A stretch of 26,004 nt of DNA, taken from contig JBMNCQ010000003.1 in NCBI GenBank assembly GCA_049366715.1, forward strand, positions 1-26,004, written 5' to 3'. Below, in pieces: positions 1 to 7,607 of the stretch. Source of the stretch: JBMNCQ01 sp049366715 (GTDB lineage Bacteria > Bacillota > Peptococcia > Peptococcales > BICA1-8). Below the pieces are notes generated by a model that saw only the letters and a program-made list of their open reading frames with translations, made no database searches and was not told the origin of the DNA. How positions within the stretch are numbered: the stretch's first letter is position 1; each line of letters begins with the position of its first letter. Both the position numbers and the translations under genes were made by a program.

Positions 1-365
1 TGTCAGAATAATTAACACCCATCTGGGGTGACATTTTCACAAACTATTGACATAACCACTTTAAAATAACTACTTTAAAATGCTGGCCTGAAAAATATTT
101 TGGAATTTAGACTATGATCGATTCTTCATGACATGTAACAGGCGGTTAAAGGAAGAGTACATGTAAAAACGATTGGGCAGCCGGATAAGACTAAATTTGC
201 TGATGCTATGTCTGTGGCTTATCCCGGGCAGGAGTATCCCCGGAAAACTATAAAGTGAGGAAAATGTCTACGGTTAACTGCTGACATTGATACCGGCTTC
301 TGTTAAGATTAGTACAGAAAATATTTTAACTTACAAATTATTCGTGAATAAAAGGGGTAATTGGT
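1..365. other. Gene-poor leader upstream of the first GntR gene
   Basis: There is no intact gene here. Two direct copies of ACTTTAAAAT lie at 58-67 and 72-81, just after a TTGACA at 47-52. The spacing to a -10 box is wrong for a standard promoter, so this could be an operator or chance A/T-rich repetition. A short open frame at 139-258 is listed separately as a possible gene remnant. The segment just before the gene at 366 has an AAAGGGG ribosome-binding site at about 351-357. Confidence 0.4.
139..258 (+). pseudogene. Possible 3' remnant of a solute-binding-protein gene
   Basis: This is a 39-codon open frame without its own start, running from a TAA at 136 to a TGA at 256-258. Its translation contains GQPDKTKFADAM followed by an aromatic residue, which resembles by eye the C-terminal helix of DctP-type TRAP binding proteins. 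It sits upstream of a cassette that carries an intact DctP gene. The similarity is short and was judged by eye only, so it could be chance. Confidence 0.22.
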
Positions 366-1043
366 ATGTCCAAGATCGAACGCGCCGTGAGCTTGAAAGA
401 ACAAATTTTAAATATTCTCAGAAAGGATATTATTAAAGGAAATATAAAGCCGGGAGAACAAATTATAGAATCTGAACTTGCCCGAAGTTTCGGAGTCAGC
501 AGGGGACCGGTGCGGGAAGCCTTAATCATATTGGCCAACGAAGGATTTATTTCTAAAAATGACAGTGGTATTTTTTTTGTAACAGTTTTAACAAAACAGG
601 ATGTATATGAAATTTATTCTCTCAGAAGTATTATTGAAGGGTTTGCGGCCCGGGAAGCAGTTGTAAAGTTTACCTCGGAGGACTTAAATTTCCTGGACCG
701 GTGTATCAAAAATATCGCTGAATTAAAAGACAGTTTTGATCAGGTCATAGCTGTGCCGAATACTTTGGAAATCCATCATTTCGTAATTAAAAAGTCAGGA
801 CATAAACGGATTCTGGATCTGTGGACAAATCTTAGTATGCAATTGAAAATGTTCGGCTCAGTTGTAATGATGCATGATACGCTTTACGGTACTCTGGTTA
901 AGCATACGGATTTAGTAGAAACACTGAAGAAGCAGGAACCCGAACTTGCGGAAAAAACGATGCGGGATCATATTATGGAAGCCTGGGAAATTGCAGACCG
1001 GCAGCTTATAAACCAAGATGATATTCAAGGTAATGAGCAGTAG
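366..1043 (+). CDS. GntR family transcriptional regulator, FadR subfamily (FCD domain)
   Basis: This 225-residue protein is the usual length for a FadR-type GntR regulator. Residues about 8-75 form the N-terminal winged helix-turn-helix, with the signature ESELARSFGVSRGPVREAL; Arg46 and Arg50 sit where the family contacts DNA. Residues about 80-215 form the all-helical FCD ligand-binding domain. Three of its histidines (in EIHHF, VKHTDL and RDHIM) occupy the positions that bind a metal and carboxylate ligands in this family. The Asp that usually lies four residues before the first of them appears to be Thr. The start follows an AAAGGGG ribosome-binding site. A terminator lies directly downstream, so the gene is probably monocistronic. 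It is closely similar (clearly over half identical by eye) to the paralogue at 1431, and it probably responds to the acid degraded by the cassette. The effector is unknown. Confidence 0.93.
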   Translation: MSKIERAVSLKEQILNILRKDIIKGNIKPGEQIIESELARSFGVSRGPVREALIILANEGFISKNDSGIFFVTVLTKQDVYEIYSLRSIIEGFAAREAVVKFTSEDLNFLDRCIKNIAELKDSFDQVIAVPNTLEIHHFVIKKSGHKRILDLWTNLSMQLKMFGSVVMMHDTLYGTLVKHTDLVETLKKQEPELAEKTMRDHIMEAWEIADRQLINQDDIQGNEQ

Positions 1044-1108
1044 AGTCGGTAAAGTTTAAGTTATAGTCGTTTTGCACATATAAAAAAGCTTAAGACTCCT
1101 GACACAGG

Positions 1109-1137
1109 ATATCTCTCTTCGGAGGGGTATTTTTTTT
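1109..1137 (+). terminator. Rho-independent terminator with UUCG tetraloop
   Basis: ATATCTCTC (1109-1117) pairs with GAGGGGTAT (1122-1130), giving 9 bp with two G-U pairs, around a TTCG loop. A run of eight T follows. It ends the first GntR transcript and separates it from the operon that starts with the second GntR gene. Confidence 0.9.
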
Positions 1138-1430
1138 CGGTATTTTAGGATGGAAGAAAAGAAGTGACGGCAGCAGTATGCTGCGTTTCAGCGAAATTTC
1201 AAATGTTTGCCGGTGTGAATAAGAATGTCAGAGATGCTTATAACTTTGGGTCGGAAGTGCAAAACGGGGGAATAATTTTATATATGAAATAAAAAAATAT
1301 AAAACTTCAAAAAACTGCGAAAATTGAAGTTAGCCGCTAGCCGTTGACGGTCAACAGGTATTCTGAAGTATTTTCCGGATTGAGATTATCTGAAAATTGG
1401 AATTATTATAGGAGCAAGGAGGCAAGCTTA
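1138..1430. other. Intergenic region between the two GntR genes
   Basis: This is A/T-rich DNA with no supported gene. An upstream GTG in frame with the next gene exists at 1344, but it lacks a ribosome-binding site and lies inside a palindrome that looks regulatory. The segment therefore most likely carries the promoter and operator of the catabolic operon. Confidence 0.5.
1343..1355. promoter_or_regulatory. Palindromic operator candidate GTTGAC-G-GTCAAC
   Basis: This is a perfect inverted repeat with 6-bp arms and a 1-bp centre, lying 75 bp upstream of the start at 1431. It contains TTGACG, a good -35 hexamer, so a repressor bound here would block polymerase. FadR-type GntR proteins usually bind short palindromes of about this size, and autoregulation is common in the family. 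The -10 element downstream is poorly defined. Binding by either GntR protein is inference. Confidence 0.45.
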
Positions 1431-2105
1431 ATGATAAAAATAGAACGTCCCAGTATTAAGGAGCAAGTACTGAAGTTATTACGGGGAGAAATAATCAGGG
1501 GAGATATAAAACCCGGCGAACAAATCATTGAATCAGAACTGGCCAGGAATTTGGGGATTAGCAGGGGACCGGTTCATGAAGCGGTTACCATACTGGAAAA
1601 CGATGGATTTGTGCAAAGAGAAGAGAGCGGAAGTATTTATGTAGCTAAATTAACCAAAAGCGATGTTTTTGAAATTTATTCTATGCGGAGTGTCATTGAA
1701 GGTCTGGCAGCTCGTTTGGCCGTTGTCAAATTTACTGCCGATGATATCAAGTATTTTGATCAATGTCTGGCTAATATTGCGGAGCTTAAAAATAATACCG
1801 ATGGAGTAACGGCAGTTCCTAATACTATGGAAATTCATCGTTTTCTTATGGAGAAAGCTGACCATAAACGTGTTTATGAATTATGGAAAAATATAAATTT
1901 ACAGCTCAAGATGCTGGCATCTGTCGTAATGTTTTACGATAGAGTAGAGGACACATTAATCAAGCATACAAAATTAGTTGAATCATTAAAAACAATGGAC
2001 CCTGACCGTGCTGAGCGGGCTATTCGAGAGCATATAATGGATGCTTGGAAAATTGCCGATAAATATATGCAGGAAGAGACGGAGCAGATTCAGAGCGTTT
2101 TATAG
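1431..2105 (+). CDS. GntR family regulator, FadR subfamily (FCD), paralogue of the upstream gene
   Basis: This 224-residue protein is closely similar to the regulator at 366 along its full length. The start at 1431 is chosen over an in-frame GTG at 1344 because AGGAGG lies at 1417-1422 with 8-nt spacing, and because the protein then begins MIKIER, matching MSKIER of its paralogue. The winged HTH spans about residues 7-74 and the FCD domain about 80-214, with the three ligand-site histidines retained (EIHRF, IKHTKL, REHIM). The recognition-helix motif reads SRGPVHEAV, so His49 replaces the arginine present in the paralogue (Arg50). The dehydratase genes start 24 bp downstream with no terminator between, so this is most likely the pathway-specific regulator of the operon. 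Confidence 0.93.
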   Translation: MIKIERPSIKEQVLKLLRGEIIRGDIKPGEQIIESELARNLGISRGPVHEAVTILENDGFVQREESGSIYVAKLTKSDVFEIYSMRSVIEGLAARLAVVKFTADDIKYFDQCLANIAELKNNTDGVTAVPNTMEIHRFLMEKADHKRVYELWKNINLQLKMLASVVMFYDRVEDTLIKHTKLVESLKTMDPDRAERAIREHIMDAWKIADKYMQEETEQIQSVL

Positions 2106-2128
2106 AACTTCACAGGAGGAGGTTTTTG

Positions 2129-2410
2129 ATGAAGAAGGCTTTGGTATTAGCTGAAAAGGATAATGTAGCCGTAGTCTTAGACGACGTCATTTCAGGTGAG
2201 AAGGTGGAAATTGCGGGATTAGGCACACAAGATATTTTGCATAGTAGAGATACCCTTAATCTGGCTCATAAAATTGCTTTGCTGGATATTCCCAAAGGAG
2301 AAGCGGTTCTAAAATACGGTGAAGTGATAGGTATTGCCGTAAATGATATCCCCAGGGGAAGTCATGTGCACATTCATAATATTCAAAGCACCAGGATCGG
2401 AGGGCATTAA
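2129..2410 (+). CDS. UxaA-type dehydratase small subunit (SAF domain), pair 1
   Basis: This 93-residue protein corresponds to the N-terminal SAF domain of altronate/galactarate dehydratases. In many anaerobes, and in the sulfolactate lyase SuyAB, that domain is a separate small subunit. The family signature HKIALLDIPKGEAVLKYGEV is followed by IPRGSHVHIHN, whose histidines lie in the metal/substrate region. The ATG at 2129 is preferred over the adjacent TTG at 2126, with AGGAGGAGG at 2114-2122. The large subunit starts 1 nt after the stop codon, which indicates translational coupling and a two-subunit enzyme. The product is a hydro-lyase partner for a hydroxyacid or sugar acid. The exact substrate (altronate, galactarate, sulfolactate or another) cannot be read from this subunit. 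Confidence 0.88.
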   Translation: MKKALVLAEKDNVAVVLDDVISGEKVEIAGLGTQDILHSRDTLNLAHKIALLDIPKGEAVLKYGEVIGIAVNDIPRGSHVHIHNIQSTRIGGH

Positions 2411-2411
2411 A

Positions 2412-3572
2412 GTGGAGAAATCAGGATTCCCCGGTTACCGGCGGCCCGATAATCAAGTTGGTACCCGTAATTTTCTTGGCATAATTGCCGCAATGGATAA
2501 TGCAAATCCTGTTGTGCGGACTTTAAGCCGCCTACTTTATGGTTCGCTAGCGGTTTGTCCCGGATTTGGCCGGGGCCAGATGGGTGAAGATTTTAAATTA
2601 CACCGCCGGTCCGTAATCGGCCTGGGAAGTAATCCTAATCTCGGAGCATGTCTGGTAATTAGTCTGGAGCCAGATTCCGCCGCTGAAATTGCCGAAGGGA
2701 TAAGAAAGACCGGCAAGAGGGCAGAAACCCTCTCACTACAGGATGACGGAGGATTTATAGGTGTACTGGCCAAAGGTCTGGAAATCGGACAAGAGTTAAT
2801 ATTGCAGATCACACGGCAGCAGCGGGAGATATGTTACTTTAGCGATTTGGTATTAGGCGTGGAATGCGGCGGTTCTGACGCGACTTCGGGAATCTCGGCA
2901 AATCCTGCCGCCGGCATGGTTTCCGACTGGATAGTAGAACAGGGTGGAACAGTAATCATGTCTGAGCCGACGGAATGGATAGGGGCCGAACATATCTTGG
3001 TGCGGCGGGCGAAAGATGAAATAGTCGCTGCCGCCATTCAAAAATGCGCCGGAAAATATATAAGCATTGCTCAGGAGCAGGGCTTAGAGCTTTTAAAAAA
3101 CAATCCCACTTTAGATAATATCGCCGGCGGGCTTTCTACTATTGAAGATAAGGCCCTGGGTGCCATCAGAAAAGGCGGGTCGAAGACTATCGAAGGCGTA
3201 CTGGCTTATGGTGAGAAACCGGAGGGGAAGGGACTATATCTCATGGATGCACCGGCGGCAGCTGTAGAAAATTTAACGGCACTTGCAGCAGGAGGAGCAA
3301 ATTTAATGCTTTTTTGTACAGGCAGGTCTAACCCGATCGGTTTTTCGATAGTACCTACGATAAAAATTTCGGGAAATAAGAAAACGATTAAGAATATGTC
3401 TTCCGATATTGATGTTGATGTAAGCGGGATAATGGGCGGCACTTTGACCATTGAATCAGCTCAGGAAAAAATTATTCAGCGTGTGGTTTCTGTTACGGCG
3501 GGACAAATGACCAAAAATGAAATCCTAAGAAACTGTGAAATTTCTATTAGCAGAATTGGGCAGTCTATTTAA
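2412..3572 (+). CDS. UxaA-type dehydratase large subunit, pair 1
   Basis: The protein is 386 residues from a GTG start at 2412, supported by GGAGGG at 2399-2404. This start begins MEKSG and matches the MEKFW start of the second large subunit; an ATG at 2343 overlaps the small subunit and has no such site. The family motifs are DNQVGTRNF near the N-terminus, ECGGSDATSGISANPA around Cys152, NIAGGLSTIEDKALGA, and CTGRSNPIGFSIVPTIK around residues 302-318. The TGR triplet matches the usual form in altronate/galactarate dehydratases. Members are iron-dependent hydro-lyases that convert a 2,3-dihydroxy acid to a 2-keto-3-deoxy acid; SuyB instead removes sulfite. It is likely cytoplasmic and works with the subunit encoded just upstream. 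Which acid it uses is unknown. Confidence 0.88.
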   Translation: MEKSGFPGYRRPDNQVGTRNFLGIIAAMDNANPVVRTLSRLLYGSLAVCPGFGRGQMGEDFKLHRRSVIGLGSNPNLGACLVISLEPDSAAEIAEGIRKTGKRAETLSLQDDGGFIGVLAKGLEIGQELILQITRQQREICYFSDLVLGVECGGSDATSGISANPAAGMVSDWIVEQGGTVIMSEPTEWIGAEHILVRRAKDEIVAAAIQKCAGKYISIAQEQGLELLKNNPTLDNIAGGLSTIEDKALGAIRKGGSKTIEGVLAYGEKPEGKGLYLMDAPAAAVENLTALAAGGANLMLFCTGRSNPIGFSIVPTIKISGNKKTIKNMSSDIDVDVSGIMGGTLTIESAQEKIIQRVVSVTAGQMTKNEILRNCEISISRIGQSI

Positions 3573-3640
3573 ATCTTTGCAATTCATTCCCAAAGATTTG
3601 AAATTGCTGGTTTAATTTAAGGTGGAAAGGAGGGAAGAAC

Positions 3641-3946
3641 TTGGCTAAGAAGACAATTTTTATGGTAAGTGAACAAGATAATGTTGCTACTATTCTAAAG
3701 GAGGGATTACAAAAAGGTAACAGCATAGAGCTCAAGCGGGGCGAAAATTCTGAATTAATTGAATTAAAAGATGAAGTTAAATATGGGCATAAAATTGCTG
3801 TTAAACCCATCAAAAAAGGTGAAATAATAAAAAAGTATGGTTTGGCCATTGGTGTTGCTACCAGTGATATTAATGTTGGAGAACATGTGCATATTCATAA
3901 TGTCGAAAGCAAACGGGGACGGGGAGACCTGGTCCAAGGGAGGTGA
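3641..3946 (+). CDS. UxaA-type dehydratase small subunit (SAF domain), pair 2
   Basis: This 101-residue SAF-domain protein starts with TTG at 3641. AAAGGAGGG sits 7 nt upstream, and no better start is in frame. The core HKIAVKPIKKGEIIKKYG and the GEHVHIHN motif match the first small subunit, but the central segment is divergent and the C-terminal tail KRGRGDLVQGR is longer and basic. The reading frame overlaps the next open frame by 4 nt (GTGA), typical of translational coupling. It is the partner of the large subunit that follows, probably in a second hydro-lyase of different substrate or stereochemical preference from pair 1. Confidence 0.88.
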   Translation: MAKKTIFMVSEQDNVATILKEGLQKGNSIELKRGENSELIELKDEVKYGHKIAVKPIKKGEIIKKYGLAIGVATSDINVGEHVHIHNVESKRGRGDLVQGR

Positions 3947-3951
3947 AAGGC

Positions 3952-5124
3952 TTGGAAAAATTTTGGGGATTTATAAACCCTGACGGGTCCGTAGGAACAA
4001 GAAATCATTTGTTGATTTTATCGAGCACCATATATTCCAATGGTTTAGCGGAAAGAGTAGCCAAATCGGTTTACGGTGCAGTACCGATTATTCATCCGCT
4101 GGGCAGAGCCCAGACGAAATCAGATATTAGATTTACTTTTAAAACTTTGGTGGGAACAGCGAAAAATCCTAATGTAGGCGGAGTAGTTGTTCTGGATCAT
4201 TTCATGGAAGAAGGGAATACTGCCGAAGAAATCGCCGCAGAAATTGCCAAGGCCGGCAAACCGGTGGAGATAGTAAATATCCGGAACAGCGGCGGAACTT
4301 TGGAAGCCACGACTAAAGCCATTAGACTGGCTATGGAAATAGCCAGGAAAATTACCTTAAGGAGAAGGGAAGAAGTACCCCTTAAGCAATTGCTTTTCGG
4401 TTTGAACTGCGGCACTTCCGATACAACCTCCGGCATTAGCTCCAATCCTGCTTTAGGTTATTGTTCGGATCTAATAATAGCGCAAGGCGGACGGTCGATT
4501 TTAGCAGAACTTACCGAACTGATGGGCGCTGAAGAATGGCTGGCATCCCGGGCTGTTACTAAAGAGGCAGCAGATAAAATCTGGAAAACAATAGCCGATT
4601 TTGAGAAGCGTATCCTGGCAACAGGTGAAGATATCAGAGGTACCAATCCGACCGGTGATAATATCGCCGGCGGGATAACGACCATTGAAGAAAAGTCTCT
4701 CGGGGCAGCGAAGAAAAGCGGAAAAGCACCTATTCAAGATGTTATTGAGTGGGGACAAACTCCGCCGGAAAAGCCCGGAGTATATATTATGGCTACACCG
4801 GGACATGGTGCGGAATCGATAACCGGAATTGCGGCAGGTGGTGCGCAGTTACTTGTTTTTTCAACGGGGGGCGGACATACGATATCACATCCTATCATGC
4901 CCACCATCAAAGTTACGGGCAATCCTTTCTCGGCCGGCTACATGAAAGATACGGTGGATTTGGATATCAGCGGTATTCTTGAAGCAGACCTTACTATTGA
5001 ACAAGCAGGAGAGATGATTCTCAAGGAAGTACTGGAGGTCGCCTCCGGAAAAATAACAAAATCTGAGTTTCTTTTAGAGAATACAACCGGCTTTGCAATT
5101 CACCGAATTGGTATGAGTACTTGA
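3952..5124 (+). CDS. UxaA-type dehydratase large subunit, pair 2
   Basis: The protein is 390 residues from a TTG start at 3952. AGGGAGGTG at 3937-3945 is well spaced for this TTG but overlaps the alternative GTG at 3943. The motifs GSVGTRNH, LNCGTSDTTSGISSNPA (Cys153) and NIAGGITTIEEKSLGA place it in the UxaA/GarD C-terminal family. The loop around residues 304-310 reads STGGGHT, so the arginine of the TGR seen in pair 1 is missing and a histidine (His309) lies nearby. The preceding segment PGHGAESITGIAAGGAQ also differs. These are the regions where paralogues differ, so substrate or stereospecificity probably differs. It lies 33 bp before the TRAP binding-protein gene, in one operon. Confidence 0.88.
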   Translation: MEKFWGFINPDGSVGTRNHLLILSSTIYSNGLAERVAKSVYGAVPIIHPLGRAQTKSDIRFTFKTLVGTAKNPNVGGVVVLDHFMEEGNTAEEIAAEIAKAGKPVEIVNIRNSGGTLEATTKAIRLAMEIARKITLRRREEVPLKQLLFGLNCGTSDTTSGISSNPALGYCSDLIIAQGGRSILAELTELMGAEEWLASRAVTKEAADKIWKTIADFEKRILATGEDIRGTNPTGDNIAGGITTIEEKSLGAAKKSGKAPIQDVIEWGQTPPEKPGVYIMATPGHGAESITGIAAGGAQLLVFSTGGGHTISHPIMPTIKVTGNPFSAGYMKDTVDLDISGILEADLTIEQAGEMILKEVLEVASGKITKSEFLLENTTGFAIHRIGMST

Positions 5125-5157
5125 ATAGTATTAAGAAATGTAAATTAGGAGGTAGCA

Positions 5158-6183
5158 ATGATGAATAAGAAAGTGATTTCTTTAATAATGGCGGTCCTTT
5201 TAAGTTTGACCTTATTCGGTTGTTCCGGTGCTGATGATACAGCAAATAAAAATTCGGAAAAAGAACAAATCGCTGCTAAACCGGAATTTAATTTGCGATT
5301 CTCCCATGTAAATGACCCCAGTCATCCTTTCCATTTAGGCGGAGAAAAGTTTGCCGAACTAGTTGAAGAAAAAACGAACAGTGGAGTAAAAATCAATATT
5401 TTCCCTTCCGGACAGTTAGGCAGTCATCGCGACCTTTTGGAAAGCATGCAAGCGGGAACAATTGATTTTGATGTATTATCCACGGGTCCTTTAGCAAACT
5501 GGGTTCCTGAAATTGGTGTACTGGATTTGCCATATTTATTCACTGATGAGCAGGAAGCTTACAAAGTACTGGATAGTGAAGCCGTGAAACAACTGGTAAA
5601 ACCTTTGGAAGAACATGGATTAAAGGTAATTGCATTTTGGGCTGCCGGTTTTAGAAATGTTACCAATAATGTAAAACCGATAAATAGTGTAGAGGACATG
5701 AAAGATTTAAAAATACGGGTAATGGAAGCTCCGGTATATATCGATTTGATGAGATCATGGAAGGCCAACCCTACCCCGATGGCTTTTGGTGAAGTCTACA
5801 CCGCTTTGCAGCAGGGAGTTATTGACGGTCAGGAAAACTATGTCAGTTCGATTGCTTCAAATAGGCTTTATGAGGTACAAAAATATGTTGCAATGACTAA
5901 GCATACCTATTCGGCAGCCCCTGTAGTAATGAGCCTGAAGACATGGGAAAAACTGCCTTCCGAATATCAAGAGGCTTTAACGGAGGCTATTCAAGAGGCT
6001 ACTGTTTATCAGCGGGGAGTCGAAGATCAAAAACATGATGAATTTTTACAAATGTTCAATGAAAAAGGTGTCAATATAACCGAACCTGATCTTGCTTCAT
6101 TTGAAGAAGCTGCCAAAGTAGTGTGGGAAAAATATGGTCCTGACTTTCAAAAATGGATAGACGAATTTGAAAAAATCAAATAA
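5158..6183 (+). CDS. TRAP transporter solute-binding lipoprotein (DctP family)
   Basis: This 341-residue protein begins with a hydrophobic signal peptide ending in the lipobox LFGC, with Cys22 as the lipidated residue, so it should be anchored outside the membrane. The mature part has the DctP pattern: HPFHLGGEKFAELVEEKT near the N-terminus, the central KIRVMEAP, and FGEVYTALQQGVIDGQEN. Arg187 is at the position that salt-bridges the substrate carboxylate in this family, indicating an organic acid ligand. AGGAGG at 5147-5152 serves either of two adjacent ATG codons (5158 or 5161). The membrane subunits lie downstream beyond an intervening enzyme gene. Confidence 0.93.
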   Translation: MMNKKVISLIMAVLLSLTLFGCSGADDTANKNSEKEQIAAKPEFNLRFSHVNDPSHPFHLGGEKFAELVEEKTNSGVKINIFPSGQLGSHRDLLESMQAGTIDFDVLSTGPLANWVPEIGVLDLPYLFTDEQEAYKVLDSEAVKQLVKPLEEHGLKVIAFWAAGFRNVTNNVKPINSVEDMKDLKIRVMEAPVYIDLMRSWKANPTPMAFGEVYTALQQGVIDGQENYVSSIASNRLYEVQKYVAMTKHTYSAAPVVMSLKTWEKLPSEYQEALTEAIQEATVYQRGVEDQKHDEFLQMFNEKGVNITEPDLASFEEAAKVVWEKYGPDFQKWIDEFEKIK

Positions 6184-6356
6184 AGATGTTCCTAGTTTGC
6201 AATAAGGTGAGCTGTTTTTCTGAAAGATGTGTTTCTTTATCATTAGTGTCAATACAGGATTTTACGGATCAAAGTAGATTTAGATTGAGGTAAAAAAAAT
6301 CTAAGTTGTGCCAGTTTATTTTATCCTACAGAAGAATTAAAGGAGTGTGGTACACC

Positions 6357-7445
6357 ATGAAAATCATTGATGTTCAGGCAATTCCTTTGAAAATTCCACC
6401 AAAAATGAAATTTGCCTCTTCGACTACAGGGATGAACCCCGAAATCGATGGACATGTGTTAGTAAAAATTATGACCGATGGAGGTATTACTGGATTTGGC
6501 GAGGCTTGGCGATTGACGCCGTTGGCGGTTGCTGCGTTTATCACCGAAGCGTTGAAACCCCGCCTCATCGGTGCTGATCCTACCAATATTGAAGCCTTAT
6601 GGCGTAAATTATACACGGAGACTTTCCGTTACGGACGTAAAGGAATGGTTTTAAATGCAATTAGTGGTGTTGAGATTGCATTATGGGATATTTTAGGTAA
6701 GTTGTATGGAGCACCTGTTTATAAATTGCTTGGCGGAGCCTGCTGGGAAAAAATTCGAGGTTATGCAAGTTTACCACCTTACGAGCGGCCTGAAGATGTC
6801 GCAGCAGATGCCGGCGCTTTGGCAGAAGATGGTTACCACTTGATTAAATTGCACCAACGCGATCTGGAATCGGTGGTGCAGGCAAGACGGGCTATTGGCC
6901 CTGATATTGATTTAGCAGTAGACGTTAACGGTTGTTGGACTCCGCGTGAGGCCGTCTCCATGGCCCGCCGCATGGAGGAATCCAATGTACGCTGGCTTGA
7001 AGAACCGGTTAAGCCTATGGATGACTATGACGGACTTCATTTTGTCCGCGAACATAGTAATATTCTTATTGCGACGGGTGAAAATGAGTATACACATTAT
7101 GGATTTAAAAACATCCTCGAAAAGCAGGCGGCTGATATTTTGCAGCCGGATATCATCAAGGCGGGCGGTTTGTTATGCGGACGGAAAATCTTGGCGATGG
7201 CTGAAGCCTGGAATCTTCAACTGATTACTCATTCTTTCTACTATGGGCCAGGTGTAGCGGCGACAGCGCATTTCGTTATGTCTAACCCCCTAAGTGATGA
7301 AATGGAGATCAACACCACTCCCTTGCAACACGATTTCATTATTCCGAATTTTTGTCCAAAATCCGGAGAAATCAAGCTGTCTGACCGTCCGGGATTAGGC
7401 ATTGAAATCGATGAGGATGTCGTTAAGCATTATCGGATAGATTGA
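6357..7445 (+). CDS. Mandelate racemase/muconate lactonizing enzyme family protein (acid dehydratase or racemase)
   Basis: This 362-residue enolase-superfamily enzyme starts at ATG 6357, with AAAGGAG at 6340-6346; an upstream in-frame start at 6306 has no ribosome-binding site. The N-terminal capping domain spans about residues 1-120 and the barrel the rest. Magnesium ligands are Asp189 (VDVNG), Glu215 (LEEP) and Glu242 (GENEY), spaced as in mandelate racemase. The Asp265 (QPD) and His292 (THSF) dyad of the MR subgroup is present. The K-x-K position reads K164-L-H166, so His replaces the second lysine. This fits a sugar-acid dehydratase or an acid racemase. It sits between the TRAP binding protein and the TRAP permease genes, so its substrate is probably the imported acid. 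Exact chemistry is not assigned. Confidence 0.88.
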   Translation: MKIIDVQAIPLKIPPKMKFASSTTGMNPEIDGHVLVKIMTDGGITGFGEAWRLTPLAVAAFITEALKPRLIGADPTNIEALWRKLYTETFRYGRKGMVLNAISGVEIALWDILGKLYGAPVYKLLGGACWEKIRGYASLPPYERPEDVAADAGALAEDGYHLIKLHQRDLESVVQARRAIGPDIDLAVDVNGCWTPREAVSMARRMEESNVRWLEEPVKPMDDYDGLHFVREHSNILIATGENEYTHYGFKNILEKQAADILQPDIIKAGGLLCGRKILAMAEAWNLQLITHSFYYGPGVAATAHFVMSNPLSDEMEINTTPLQHDFIIPNFCPKSGEIKLSDRPGLGIEIDEDVVKHYRID

Positions 7446-7535
7446 TAAGATTTTTGTGAATTTACTATTTCCCTTAAGGAAAATTCTATGATATCAGCAA
7501 AAATGTATGTTGAGTTTTTGGGATGTACGTATTTT

Positions 7536-7567
7536 TTCGAGGCACCAGGAGCCTTTGGTGCCTCGAA
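7536..7567 (+). repeat. Intercistronic stem-loop before dctQ
   Basis: TTCGAGGCACCA (7536-7547) pairs perfectly over 12 bp with TGGTGCCTCGAA (7556-7567) around an 8-nt loop. No T-tract follows, so it is not a standard terminator for the + strand. It lies 41 nt before the dctQ start and could set mRNA stability or processing between the enzyme gene and the permease genes. Confidence 0.7.
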
Positions 7568-7607
7568 TATATTACTAGTAATCCAAATCGGCAGAGGGGG
7601 GCTTAAA

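Noticed and set aside
3565..3849. 94-codon open frame on the minus strand
   Set aside because: It lies antisense to the second dehydratase small-subunit gene, which has a good start site and clear family motifs.
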